DNA of 9,999 nucleotides from Methanomicrobiales archaeon (GTDB lineage Archaea; Halobacteriota; Methanomicrobia; Methanomicrobiales; Methanoculleaceae): contig JAAZGM010000344.1 in assembly GCA_012511245.1 (NCBI GenBank), positions 1 to 9,999 on the forward strand. The letters run 5' to 3'. The translations under genes were made by a program, and so were the position numbers. Positions 1 through 6,045 of the stretch are shown in pieces. Below the pieces are notes generated by a model, which was not told where the DNA came from, ran no database searches, and saw only the letters and a program-made list of their open reading frames with translations. The number at the start of each line of letters is the position of its first letter. Position 1 is the stretch's first letter.

Positions 1-526
1 CGATGCCGGCAAGGATCATCGTCTCGCCTCCCATGCCCTTCAGGCGAGCCATGCCGTAGATGGCGCCTGCAGCGAGCATGGCGAAGAGGAAGGCGTTTCC
101 TATGATGAGGTAGCCTGAGAGAAAACCAGCCCCGAGGACGATGGCGATTGATGCACCGCACGAGGCGGCGGAGGCGATTCCGAGGGTGAAGGGGCTTGCA
201 AGCGGGTTTCGGAGGACGCCCTGCATCACCGTGCCGGCGATCGCAAGCCCGAACCCCGCCACGATCGCGAAGAGCACGCGGTGCAGCCGCCAGCCCCAGA
301 CGATCCCGACGGCGTTTGACTCGATCATCCGGTCCGGCAGGTCGACCGCCCCGGGGAAGAGCCCGGCGAGGATGGCGAGGTAGGAGTCGGCAACCGGAAG
401 GTTCGCCGATCCGAGGGTCACGGCGACCCCGACAAGCGCTATGAGGATCAGGATGAGGGCAGCGATGAAGAGCGCCCGCTTCTCGGTGAGCCGCGTGTAT
501 TCCTGCCTGCCGAGATCAGTCATCAT
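1..526 (-). CDS. FecCD/BtuC-type ABC transporter permease (N-terminal part, runs off left edge)
   Basis: Inner part of an ABC importer for an iron chelate, cobalamin or similar metal complex; it forms the membrane channel. About 175 codons are visible. A hydrophobic helix lies at about residues 18-40. A long hydrophobic stretch from about residue 80 carries the family hallmark MQGVLRNPLASP (about residues 101-112), which matches the QGxLRNPLAxP motif of BtuC/FhuB/FecCD proteins. Further helices follow. Family members usually have 320-360 residues and about ten helices, so roughly half is missing. The start chosen (ATG 526-524) overlaps the stop of the binding-protein gene as ATGA. A second ATG directly follows at 523 and could also be used; only a weak ribosome site (cagg) is seen. 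The substrate cannot be told from the sequence. The family call is firm. Confidence 0.93.
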   Translation of the reverse strand, partial: MMTDLGRQEYTRLTEKRALFIAALILILIALVGVAVTLGSANLPVADSYLAILAGLFPGAVDLPDRMIESNAVGIVWGWRLHRVLFAIVAGFGLAIAGTVMQGVLRNPLASPFTLGIASAASCGASIAIVLGAGFLSGYLIIGNAFLFAMLAAGAIYGMARLKGMGGETMILAGI

Positions 527-1737
527 GCCTGATAGACAAACATCCCGTGTTCGTCGAGGTCGTAGTCAAGCCGCTGGAACTCGCTCAGGTATTGCTGGTG
601 GACGGCGCGGGGGTCGAGATCGGGGAAGAGGTCCGGGTAGAACCACGTTGCCATGTATGCAACGCCGATGAAGTATTCCGGCCCTCCGATGGCGTCGGAG
701 TGGATGATATGCACCCTCCCGTCTTTGATTGCGCTGATCTGATCCCAGACCGGCCGGTTCTCGATTGCGAGGGCGACCGCCTCGAAGGGGGCCGGGTCGT
801 CGTCACCGTAGCCGCCGAAGACCAGTTCACCGGCGCCTACGATCTTGACGATGACGTCGGGGTTCCTGCTGATGACCGCCTCGGGGTCAACCACGGGGTA
901 CTCGATCGTGGTATCGGCAAAGATGTTCCTGCCGCCGGCGAGTTCGATCTTCTCGTCGTAGCCGGAGCCCTTTCCGGCGCTCTTGTAGTCGTTCCAGCTC
1001 TCCAGGTAGACCGGCACACGGTCATCGGCCGGTATCGAGGCTATGCGTTCGGCCACGGTATCCATCACGCTCCCGTGGAACGCAAGGAATCGTTCGGCCC
1101 CCTCCGCCTTTCCGAGGAGGAGCCCCATCGTCCGCACTTCGTCGGCATAGGCCGCCGGCCGGTAACTGTCGAACCGGAAGAACCGGATGGTCGGGTCGAT
1201 GGATGCAAGCGTCTTCTCGATATCGTCGCAGGACGACTGCGAGATGGTGGCGTAGAGGAAGACCGCGTCAGGGCGGACCGCGGCCGCCTGCTCATAGTCG
1301 GGGGACCAGACCGATCCGAGGTTCGCCTTACCCTGGTACTCAGGGAAATAGGTCGGATCCTCAAGGGCGTACTTGCTCACGCCCACGATCCTATCGGGTC
1401 CAAGACCTATCGACCGTAGCATCTCGAGAGAATCGCTGTTGAAGAGTGCGATCCTCCTGAGCGGGCGGGTGAGTGTCGTCGTCCGCCCGGATGAATCGGT
1501 GATCGTGAGCGCACGGCCGTCCCAGTGCTCATAGACGAACGCAGCGTCCCGGAGGTCGTCGGGCGACGGGGCCTGGACCGTTCCTCCCATGAACCGGGCG
1601 TCCAGTGAGTCGAGGATCGCGGCCGCGAGTTCGGACGCCGTCAGTGTGCCGTCGCCGTCGCGGTCGCACGGGATCGCCGCCGCCGATCCGGCGAGAAGAA
1701 AGATGCAGCAGGCGAGCAGGAGAAGTTTACGGGTCAT
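523..1737 (-). CDS. Metal-chelate ABC transporter substrate-binding protein with N-terminal EF-hand
   Basis: Extracellular binding protein of 404 residues that captures an iron complex, cobalamin or related ligand for the permease encoded next. Residues 1-21 are a signal peptide (basic MTRK, hydrophobic core, AAA). Residues 25-36 form a textbook EF-hand calcium loop, DRDGDGTLTASE, with D25, D27, D29, T31, T33 and E36 at the coordinating positions. After a linker, about residues 76-365 are a Peripla_BP_2/TroA-like domain (RRIALFNSDSLEML, then VRPDAVFLY, later NPDVIVKI and VWDQISAIKDGRVHII). The start at 1737 is preferred over an in-frame ATG 18 codons upstream because it is followed at once by the signal peptide, has GGAGGTG at 1750-1744, and overlaps the upstream stop as ATGA. 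There is no clear lipobox, so membrane attachment is uncertain. Ligand identity is unknown; iron is a guess from the family. Confidence 0.92.
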   Translation of the reverse strand: MTRKLLLLACCIFLLAGSAAAIPCDRDGDGTLTASELAAAILDSLDARFMGGTVQAPSPDDLRDAAFVYEHWDGRALTITDSSGRTTTLTRPLRRIALFNSDSLEMLRSIGLGPDRIVGVSKYALEDPTYFPEYQGKANLGSVWSPDYEQAAAVRPDAVFLYATISQSSCDDIEKTLASIDPTIRFFRFDSYRPAAYADEVRTMGLLLGKAEGAERFLAFHGSVMDTVAERIASIPADDRVPVYLESWNDYKSAGKGSGYDEKIELAGGRNIFADTTIEYPVVDPEAVISRNPDVIVKIVGAGELVFGGYGDDDPAPFEAVALAIENRPVWDQISAIKDGRVHIIHSDAIGGPEYFIGVAYMATWFYPDLFPDLDPRAVHQQYLSEFQRLDYDLDEHGMFVYQA

Positions 1738-2207
1738 CGTCCGCACCTCCGGGCGCATAGTACGGCAAGCGCCGCGAGCGCGGCCGCCCACTCAAAGCCA
1801 GGCGTGGCCGGGGCCGCCGTCTGCGCGACCTCTCCCGAGTCCCCGGGTCCATCCGACCCCACGACGCCCGACTCACCGGTCTGCAGGTTCTCCCATGTGC
1901 CGGCGATCTCCTTGCCAGCCTCCGACGGGCCCTGCACCCGGTAGCGGATCGCCTCTTCACCGATGACGGCAAACGCGATCTTCTGCCCGGAGACCCTCGT
2001 TTGGTCGTCAGGGTGGTCCGTCCCCGCCCATGTGCAGCTCTCGGGGATGGTCTCGACGATGCCCCCGACCGGAATATCCATCACCGTGAGCGTCACTTCA
2101 AGGTTGTTTTCGGAGGAGGTGAGGGTCCGCTCGACGCTCACGGCTGTAACAGGGGCTGCGAACAGGAAGATCAGGACGCACAGGAGTACTGCTCTCTTGG
2201 GTGCCAT
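1734..2207 (-). CDS. Small secreted surface protein with C-terminal PGF-CTERM-like anchor
   Basis: A 157-residue exported protein of unknown function and first gene of the transporter operon. Residues 1-22 are a signal peptide (MAPKRAVLLCVLIFLFAAP, then TAV). Residues about 24-112 look like one beta-sandwich domain (VERTLTSSENNLEVTLTV, then GGIVETIPESC, then RYRVQGPSEAGKEIAGTWEN), a pattern I associate with extracellular Ig-like domains of methanogens. A linker rich in G, S, D, A and T follows. At residues 135-157 there is TPGFE, a short hydrophobic helix and the basic tail RRCGR. That tripartite end matches the PGF-CTERM signal, which is cut and lipid-anchored by archaeosortase in other archaea. 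It may be a cell-surface partner of the binding protein, perhaps a ligand receptor; this is inferred only from gene order. No Shine-Dalgarno precedes the ATG, and a TATA-like box lies just upstream, so the mRNA is probably leaderless. Confidence 0.82.
   Translation of the reverse strand: MAPKRAVLLCVLIFLFAAPVTAVSVERTLTSSENNLEVTLTVMDIPVGGIVETIPESCTWAGTDHPDDQTRVSGQKIAFAVIGEEAIRYRVQGPSEAGKEIAGTWENLQTGESGVVGSDGPGDSGEVAQTAAPATPGFEWAAALAALAVLCARRCGR
1744..1750 (-). promoter_or_regulatory. Ribosome binding site of the substrate-binding protein gene
   Basis: GGAGGTG on the minus strand, six bases before ATG 1737. It matches the archaeal 16S anti-Shine-Dalgarno well and decides the start against the longer in-frame alternative at 1791. 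It lies inside the end of the upstream gene, as expected for coupled translation. Confidence 0.75.
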
Positions 2208-2232
2208 TGCGGAGAGATTTACCGCTTTGTGC

Positions 2233-2240
2233 TATATATG
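2233..2240 (-). promoter_or_regulatory. TATA-like box for the leftward metal-transport operon
   Basis: The minus strand reads CATATATA here, preceded by an A-rich stretch (caaataaaaa) that could act as BRE. Its centre is about 29 bases before ATG 2207. With the usual 25-27 base spacing, transcription would start about 2-4 bases before the ATG. This agrees with the missing Shine-Dalgarno. Confidence 0.5.
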
Positions 2241-2259
2241 TTTTTATTTGTAATACTTG

Positions 2260-2286
2260 TTCAAATGAGATTATCTATTCAAGTGA
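2260..2286. promoter_or_regulatory. Direct repeat TTCAAnTGA, possible operator or activator site
   Basis: TTCAAATGA at 2260-2268 and TTCAAGTGA at 2278-2286 are nearly identical and 18 bases apart, just under two helical turns. They lie 20-46 bases upstream of the TATA-like box of the leftward operon. This is a plausible place for a regulator of metal uptake. The repeat is short and in AT-rich DNA, so chance is possible. Confidence 0.25.
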
Positions 2287-2307
2287 TTAGATTTTAATAA
2301 ATAGACG

Positions 2308-2315
2308 ATATTTAT
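2308..2315 (+). promoter_or_regulatory. TATA-like element facing the GC-rich island
   Basis: ATATTTAT on the plus strand, about 25 bases before 2336, where base composition switches sharply to GC-rich and the first hairpin begins. It would fit a promoter for a small structured RNA. The surrounding DNA is generally AT-rich, so the match is weak evidence. Confidence 0.25.
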
Positions 2316-2335
2316 GAGTTTTTATGGAATTCACC

Positions 2336-2550
2336 CGGAATCGCCGATGAGGCCGTTCCGACCGCAAACTCAACCAGTGAAGGTTATCATCAGGCTTTAT
2401 GAGCGTGCCGGGATGGGGTGCCGTGGTAAGGTGTCCGGTTTGAGATCCCCGGGAAATTTTCCTCCCGGAGGAGGATCCAGGGACGGTGGCAGGTCTGGAA
2501 TACCGTGTCGGAGGACCGGGACGTATGCACGAGAGGGTTTCCTGTACGGC
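2336..2550. other. GC-rich hairpin-rich island in the intergenic spacer; candidate structured RNA
   Basis: This part of the 425-base gap between the divergent operons is markedly GC-richer than its AT-rich flanks. It contains several inverted repeats. One is CGGAA-tc-GCC / GGC-cg-TTCCG at 2336-2360 with loop GATGA. A second is CTCAACC at 2369-2375 facing GGTTTGAG at 2437-2444 with one bulged T. A third is CCGGGA / TCCCGG at 2449-2468, extended by GATCC / GGATC at 2444-2477 around a bulge. A fourth is a small GTCGG/CC-GAC hairpin at 2507-2522. Two short open frames cross it (2314-2565 plus, 2390-2584 minus), but neither has a signal, domain or ribosome site. I recognise no Rfam family in it; it lacks the landmarks of SRP RNA or RNase P RNA. 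The strand is unknown. A degenerate mobile-element remnant is another option. Confidence 0.3.
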
Positions 2551-2597
2551 CGAGAAAAAGAATAAATGAGGCCAGATAACTCACAATAATACGATAA

Positions 2598-2605
2598 GAT
2601 TTAAG
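2598..2605 (+). promoter_or_regulatory. Weak TATA-like box for the rightward DUF3344-ABC operon
   Basis: GATTTAAG lies about 31 bases before ATG 2633, so transcription would start within a few bases of the start codon. No Shine-Dalgarno is present in front of 2633 (ttgcaaacagt), which agrees with a leaderless or very short-leader mRNA. Another AT-rich stretch (actatatt, 2616-2623) would place initiation inside the gene and is less likely. Confidence 0.35.
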
Positions 2606-2632
2606 ATTGAGTGTTACTATATTGCAAACAGT

Positions 2633-4420
2633 ATGAAGTTATTCGCCAATATCCATCTCTATCTTTACGCACTTCTTCTCTTTGTCCTCGTTACAACACC
2701 GGTCTCGGCGATCTACAACTTCGAAGGGATCCCCTTCGAGACGGCGGCCCAGGGAGAGGTACGGGGGGAGGTGCTCACCTTCGGAACCTACGGGCTCACC
2801 GCTCCTCCCGTCGAGTGCACCTTCACTCTCCCGTCAAAGCCAGTATGGGCGCGTGTCTACACGGGCGTCTGGGGCGGCACCGAGCGCTACACCGGGTGGG
2901 AGGAACTCAGCGTCAACAACGGCGTTCCCGTCCGCCGGGACCTCTTCGGAAAAGACGACCGACACCCTGAGACCCATGTCTCGGGATATGGTGTCTATTG
3001 GGTCGCACACGACTGCACCGACCAGCTCCGGGGCGGCAAGAACACCGTCACCCTCGCAACCAGCAGGGGCCAGCCCGAGAGCCGGATCGACGGGCGCGTC
3101 TACTGCATATTCGTCGTGGCCGTCGTCGAAGATGCCAAAAAACCGCTCACCCGGTACTGGATAGCCGAGGGGAACGAGAACCTCCACAGTGAAGGATGGT
3201 CCGGCACGAATCCCACGTGCCACGACACGTGCGAGATCGTCTTTGAGAAGGCAGGCGCAGCGGAAGCGGCCGCCGCCGACCTGACCGTGGTTCTCCTGGC
3301 CTCGACGAAGGGGCAGCCGGACTACGTCCTCTTCAACGGCGAGGACCTGGGTATCCCGGTAACGGACCTCTCACTGTACCCGGAGGGGGCGCGGGATATC
3401 GGCAACGAGCGCATCGGCGACGCGACTGGCGGTGCCGGGCAGGAAGCCCGGTATGTCGATGTCGAGACGTTCGACGTTGGCCGCCTCCTGAAAGAGACCA
3501 ACCACGTCGTCTTCGAGCGCGGAAGGGATCTCGACGGCGACGGCGAGATCAGCACCACCGGGTCAAAGCCCGAAGGCGAGGACTATATTCACCCGGTCTC
3601 TGCGATCCTCACGGTGCAACGGTCCGGCGTGTCTCCAGCACCGGATTTCTCCGTCGACACACCCGTGGCGACAGGAGCCTATGCGGGCGAGGAAGCGACG
3701 ATCCAGGCGACGGTGAGGAACTACGGTGTACGGCCCGATGGGAAGATTGGGGCGACGTTCTCGGTCGACGGGAGTGTCGTCAAAACGGTAGAGGTCGAAC
3801 CGGCGAGGTCCGGCGTTCAGCAGGTCGAGACCGGCGTCATCCTTGCCGAAGGCCGGCATACCATTACGGTCCGGGTCGATGCCGGTGGTGACTCCGATCC
3901 GACGGACAACGAGGCGTCGATGCAGCTGACGGTCGGCACGGTCCCCGACCTCTCTGTCGCGATCGGGGCGCCGGTCCGGGGCGGGCTTGCGACTGCGCCG
4001 ACACAACAGGCGCCCGCCCCGCTCTTTGCCCTGGTTGCAGGGCTCGCTCTCGCGGCTCTCCTTGCGAAGCGTCCGCCCGGCGGGAAGACGGCGGTTCTCC
4101 TGCTTGCAGGAATGGTCATCGTCGCTGCATGCCCGCTCGCGGCAGCTGCAGGCTATCTGGACTACACGATCCCGGTCACGATCAAGAACGGCGGCGGGAG
4201 CGATGTCGGCGCCTTTGACCTTACCATCTACCTGGATGGTGAGAAGGCAGCGGTCAAGCATGTCGACGGGGTCAGCGCCGGGGCAACGGTCACCATCGAC
4301 GTCCCGCTCTACACGACGCCCGGGAAGCACCGGATCAAGGCTGTCGTGGATGAAGTGGGCGCGATCAAAGACTCAAACCGGGCAAACAACGCAGCTGAGG
4401 GCGAATATGTCTTCCCGTAG
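2633..4420 (+). CDS. DUF3344 surface protein with two CARDB domains and an internal membrane hairpin
   Basis: A 595-residue secreted protein, first in the operon; its function is unknown. Residues 1-26 are a signal peptide ending VSA. About 28-330 form a DUF3344 domain, with family traits such as RVYTGVWGG and the YWIAEGNENL motif; it has six cysteines. About 337-440 are a CARDB adhesion-type Ig domain ending in DPTDNEAS. Residues 462-478 are hydrophobic and followed by KRPPGGK, then a second hydrophobic segment at 486-506 ends in AAAA. Residues 507-595 form another CARDB-like domain with the DSNRANNAAE signature. The first segment looks like a C-terminal anchor and the second like a signal peptide, as if two secreted proteins had been fused. 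Both halves would sit outside, joined by a short cytoplasmic turn. The last 14 bases overlap the next gene. Confidence 0.88.
   Translation: MKLFANIHLYLYALLLFVLVTTPVSAIYNFEGIPFETAAQGEVRGEVLTFGTYGLTAPPVECTFTLPSKPVWARVYTGVWGGTERYTGWEELSVNNGVPVRRDLFGKDDRHPETHVSGYGVYWVAHDCTDQLRGGKNTVTLATSRGQPESRIDGRVYCIFVVAVVEDAKKPLTRYWIAEGNENLHSEGWSGTNPTCHDTCEIVFEKAGAAEAAAADLTVVLLASTKGQPDYVLFNGEDLGIPVTDLSLYPEGARDIGNERIGDATGGAGQEARYVDVETFDVGRLLKETNHVVFERGRDLDGDGEISTTGSKPEGEDYIHPVSAILTVQRSGVSPAPDFSVDTPVATGAYAGEEATIQATVRNYGVRPDGKIGATFSVDGSVVKTVEVEPARSGVQQVETGVILAEGRHTITVRVDAGGDSDPTDNEASMQLTVGTVPDLSVAIGAPVRGGLATAPTQQAPAPLFALVAGLALAALLAKRPPGGKTAVLLLAGMVIVAACPLAAAAGYLDYTIPVTIKNGGGSDVGAFDLTIYLDGEKAAVKHVDGVSAGATVTIDVPLYTTPGKHRIKAVVDEVGAIKDSNRANNAAEGEYVFP
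4396..4401 (+). promoter_or_regulatory. Ribosome binding site of the soluble DUF3344 gene
   Basis: TGAGGG within the end of the previous gene, spaced five bases from ATG 4407. It supports this start over upstream in-frame ATGs, which would give a non-hydrophobic arginine- and serine-rich N-terminus. Confidence 0.55.
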
Positions 4421-5375
4421 GATCGCAGCCGGACTGATCCTCCTGCTCCTCCTGGCAGCGCCCACGGCAGCCACCTATGCCGGGGACAAACCGCTCTTGA
4501 CCGTGTTTCATGACGGGTTCCGGGGCAATTACGTCTACACGGTTGGAAACAGCACCTACAGCGGTGCAATCGGTCCGGGGGGAGAGTATGCGGTTACGTT
4601 CGAACCCGAACTTCCAGCGGATGCAACCGTCCGCTACCAGCGCCTCTACGTCTACTGGGCCTGGAGCAAACTCGACCAGAACGCGATCTACCCGGTGATC
4701 TCGCTCACCCGCACGGATACGGGCGAGCAGCTCACGGAAACCGGCCGTTACACGGATTCCAAGGGATTCGTCAGCCAGAACGACTTCTTCTCGGGGATGA
4801 ACATCTTCACGACCACGGATCTCAACCCCGGGGAGAACTCCTTTATGGTCGTCCTCAAGAACAACGCCACCGATAACAGGACTTTTGTCGTCCAGGGGAT
4901 CGGCCTGCTCACCGTCTACGAGAGCCCCGGATCGCCGGAGGCGATCATCTGGGTGAGCGAGGGGGCTGACCTCCTCTACAGCAGCCACGGGATCACCCCT
5001 GCCATGGCGTCGAGCAGGATCGATTTTCCCGGGACGATCGACCGGTCCGGCCTTAAATCGGCCGAACTCTTCCTCGTCGCCCCTTCGGGCGGCTATACGC
5101 GGGAGAAGATCCCCGTGATCAACCGGCTCTTTGTCAACCGCGAGGGGACAAGCAGCATGCCCTCGTTCTTTGAAACAATCCTCTCGGCGCTCTTCCCGGG
5201 ATCGAGCGGAAAGGAGTGGGTGAACGTCTTTGACTCCGATGAGCTGGTGCAGATCGGGATCGACCGGCGGGACGTGCTGCCCTACTTGCGGTCTGATGGG
5301 AATTTTGCGCTGGTCCAGGACGAAAAAGACTACCTGATGCTGACGAACGCCGTTCTCCGGGCTGAAAAGAGGTGA
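4407..5375 (+). CDS. Secreted DUF3344 domain protein, soluble
   Basis: A 322-residue exported protein of unknown function. Residues 1-23 form a signal peptide (MSSRRIAAG, leucine-rich core, APTAAT). The rest is one DUF3344 domain: RYQRLYVYWAWS near residue 80, VVQGIGLLTVYE, and IIWVSEGADLLY, the counterpart of the YWIAEG motif in its neighbours. There is no cysteine, no C-terminal helix and no sorting motif, so it should be free outside the cell unless it binds a partner. Several N-glycosylation sequons are present (NST at residue 48, NAT and NRT later). The frame stays open upstream to 3987 inside the previous gene. ATG 4407 is chosen because the signal peptide follows at once and tgaggg lies six bases before it. 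Its stop codon is part of the ribosome site of the ATPase gene. Confidence 0.87.
   Translation: MSSRRIAAGLILLLLLAAPTAATYAGDKPLLTVFHDGFRGNYVYTVGNSTYSGAIGPGGEYAVTFEPELPADATVRYQRLYVYWAWSKLDQNAIYPVISLTRTDTGEQLTETGRYTDSKGFVSQNDFFSGMNIFTTTDLNPGENSFMVVLKNNATDNRTFVVQGIGLLTVYESPGSPEAIIWVSEGADLLYSSHGITPAMASSRIDFPGTIDRSGLKSAELFLVAPSGGYTREKIPVINRLFVNREGTSSMPSFFETILSALFPGSSGKEWVNVFDSDELVQIGIDRRDVLPYLRSDGNFALVQDEKDYLMLTNAVLRAEKR
5369..5375 (+). promoter_or_regulatory. Ribosome binding site of the ABC ATPase gene, overlapping the previous stop
   Basis: GAGGTGA, four bases before ATG 5380; its last three bases are the stop codon of the DUF3344 gene. The arrangement suggests ribosomes ending on one gene restart on the next. 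Confidence 0.65.
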
Positions 5376-5379
5376 GAGT

Positions 5380-6045
5380 ATGGAGACCATCATCGAGACG
5401 AGGCACCTGAACAAGGCGTACAACGATCGGGTGATCGCCCTTGCGGATGTAAACCTGACCATCGAGAAGGGGGAGTTCATCGCACTTCTCGGGAGGAGCG
5501 GCAGCGGAAAGAGCACGCTCCTGAACATCCTCGGCGGCCTCGACGCTCCGACGTCGGGGGAAGTCCGGATCGACGGTAAAAACATCGATTTCAGCGACCG
5601 GAAGTCGCTCATCACTCTCCGAAGAGAGTCTATCGGTTTTATCTTCCAGAGCTTCAACCTCATCCCGGCGCTGACGGCGCAGGAGAACGTGGAGTACCCC
5701 CTCCTCTTCAATTATCACGACAGGACCACGAGGAGAGAGCGGGCAGCCGACCTTCTCTTGCTCGTCGGCCTCGGAGACCGGGCGCACCACTATCCCCGGG
5801 AGATGAGCGGCGGCGAGCAGCAACGGGTGGCGATCGCCCGCGCTCTCGTCGGAGATCCCCTCATCATCCTGGCCGATGAACCGACAGGGAACCTGGACTC
5901 AAAGACGCGCGACGAGATCTTCAGCCTGATGCGGCAGGTGAACCGGGAGCGGGATACGACATTTCTGATCGTCACCCATGAGCGCGAACTCGGGAAGCGA
6001 ACCGACCGCACCATTGAACTCCTCGACGGGAGCGTGGTCACATGA
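5380..6045 (+). CDS. ABC transporter ATP-binding protein, LolD/MacB type
   Basis: Cytoplasmic ATPase of 221 residues that powers the permease encoded next. All nucleotide-binding elements are intact: A-loop tyrosine Y14, Walker A GRSGSGKST (38-46), Q-loop Q90 in FIFQSFNLIPALTAQENV, signature SGGEQ (143-147), Walker B ILADE (163-167) followed by PTGNLD, and H-loop H200. The FQSFNLIP and PTGNLDSKT wording is typical of the LolD/MacB/FtsE group, whose members move lipoproteins or peptides or transmit force across the membrane rather than importing solutes. Length is normal for that group. The start at 5380 follows the previous stop by four bases and has GAGGTGA at 5369-5375, which includes that stop. 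The end overlaps the permease start as ATGA. LolD, MacB and FtsE cannot be separated by sequence alone; the next gene argues for MacB/LolC type. Confidence 0.96.
   Translation: METIIETRHLNKAYNDRVIALADVNLTIEKGEFIALLGRSGSGKSTLLNILGGLDAPTSGEVRIDGKNIDFSDRKSLITLRRESIGFIFQSFNLIPALTAQENVEYPLLFNYHDRTTRRERAADLLLLVGLGDRAHHYPREMSGGEQQRVAIARALVGDPLIILADEPTGNLDSKTRDEIFSLMRQVNRERDTTFLIVTHERELGKRTDRTIELLDGSVVT

Noticed and set aside
547..1419. Long open frame on the plus strand opposite the substrate-binding protein gene
   Set aside because: It is the antisense of a well-supported gene; its product is a D/V/R-rich sequence with no domain or signal, typical of high-GC shadow frames.
1660..1690. Possible lipobox in the substrate-binding protein (LAGS...C24)
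   Set aside because: The cysteine at residue 24 follows AAAIP, not an [LVI]-[AST]-[GA]-C pattern; cleavage after AAA by ordinary signal peptidase fits better.
1738..1791. 18-codon N-terminal extension of the substrate-binding protein
   Set aside because: It would put an arginine-rich tail before the signal peptide; the start at 1737 has a strong ribosome site and the ATGA overlap.
2449..2468. CCGGGA/TCCCGG hairpin as a transcription terminator
   Set aside because: No T-run follows on either strand, and both flanking operons start away from it, so no transcript would be expected to end here.
2314..2584. Two short open frames in the intergenic spacer (2314-2565 plus, 2390-2584 minus)
   Set aside because: Neither has a ribosome site, signal peptide or recognisable domain, and the underlying DNA is better explained by palindromic structure.
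3987..4406. Upstream extension of the soluble DUF3344 gene
   Set aside because: The extension lies out of frame within the previous gene, is arginine- and serine-rich, and would bury the signal peptide.
4365..5711. Long minus-strand open frame across the DUF3344 and ATPase genes
   Set aside because: It spans two real genes with clear products on the other strand, has no recognisable motif and no ribosome site.
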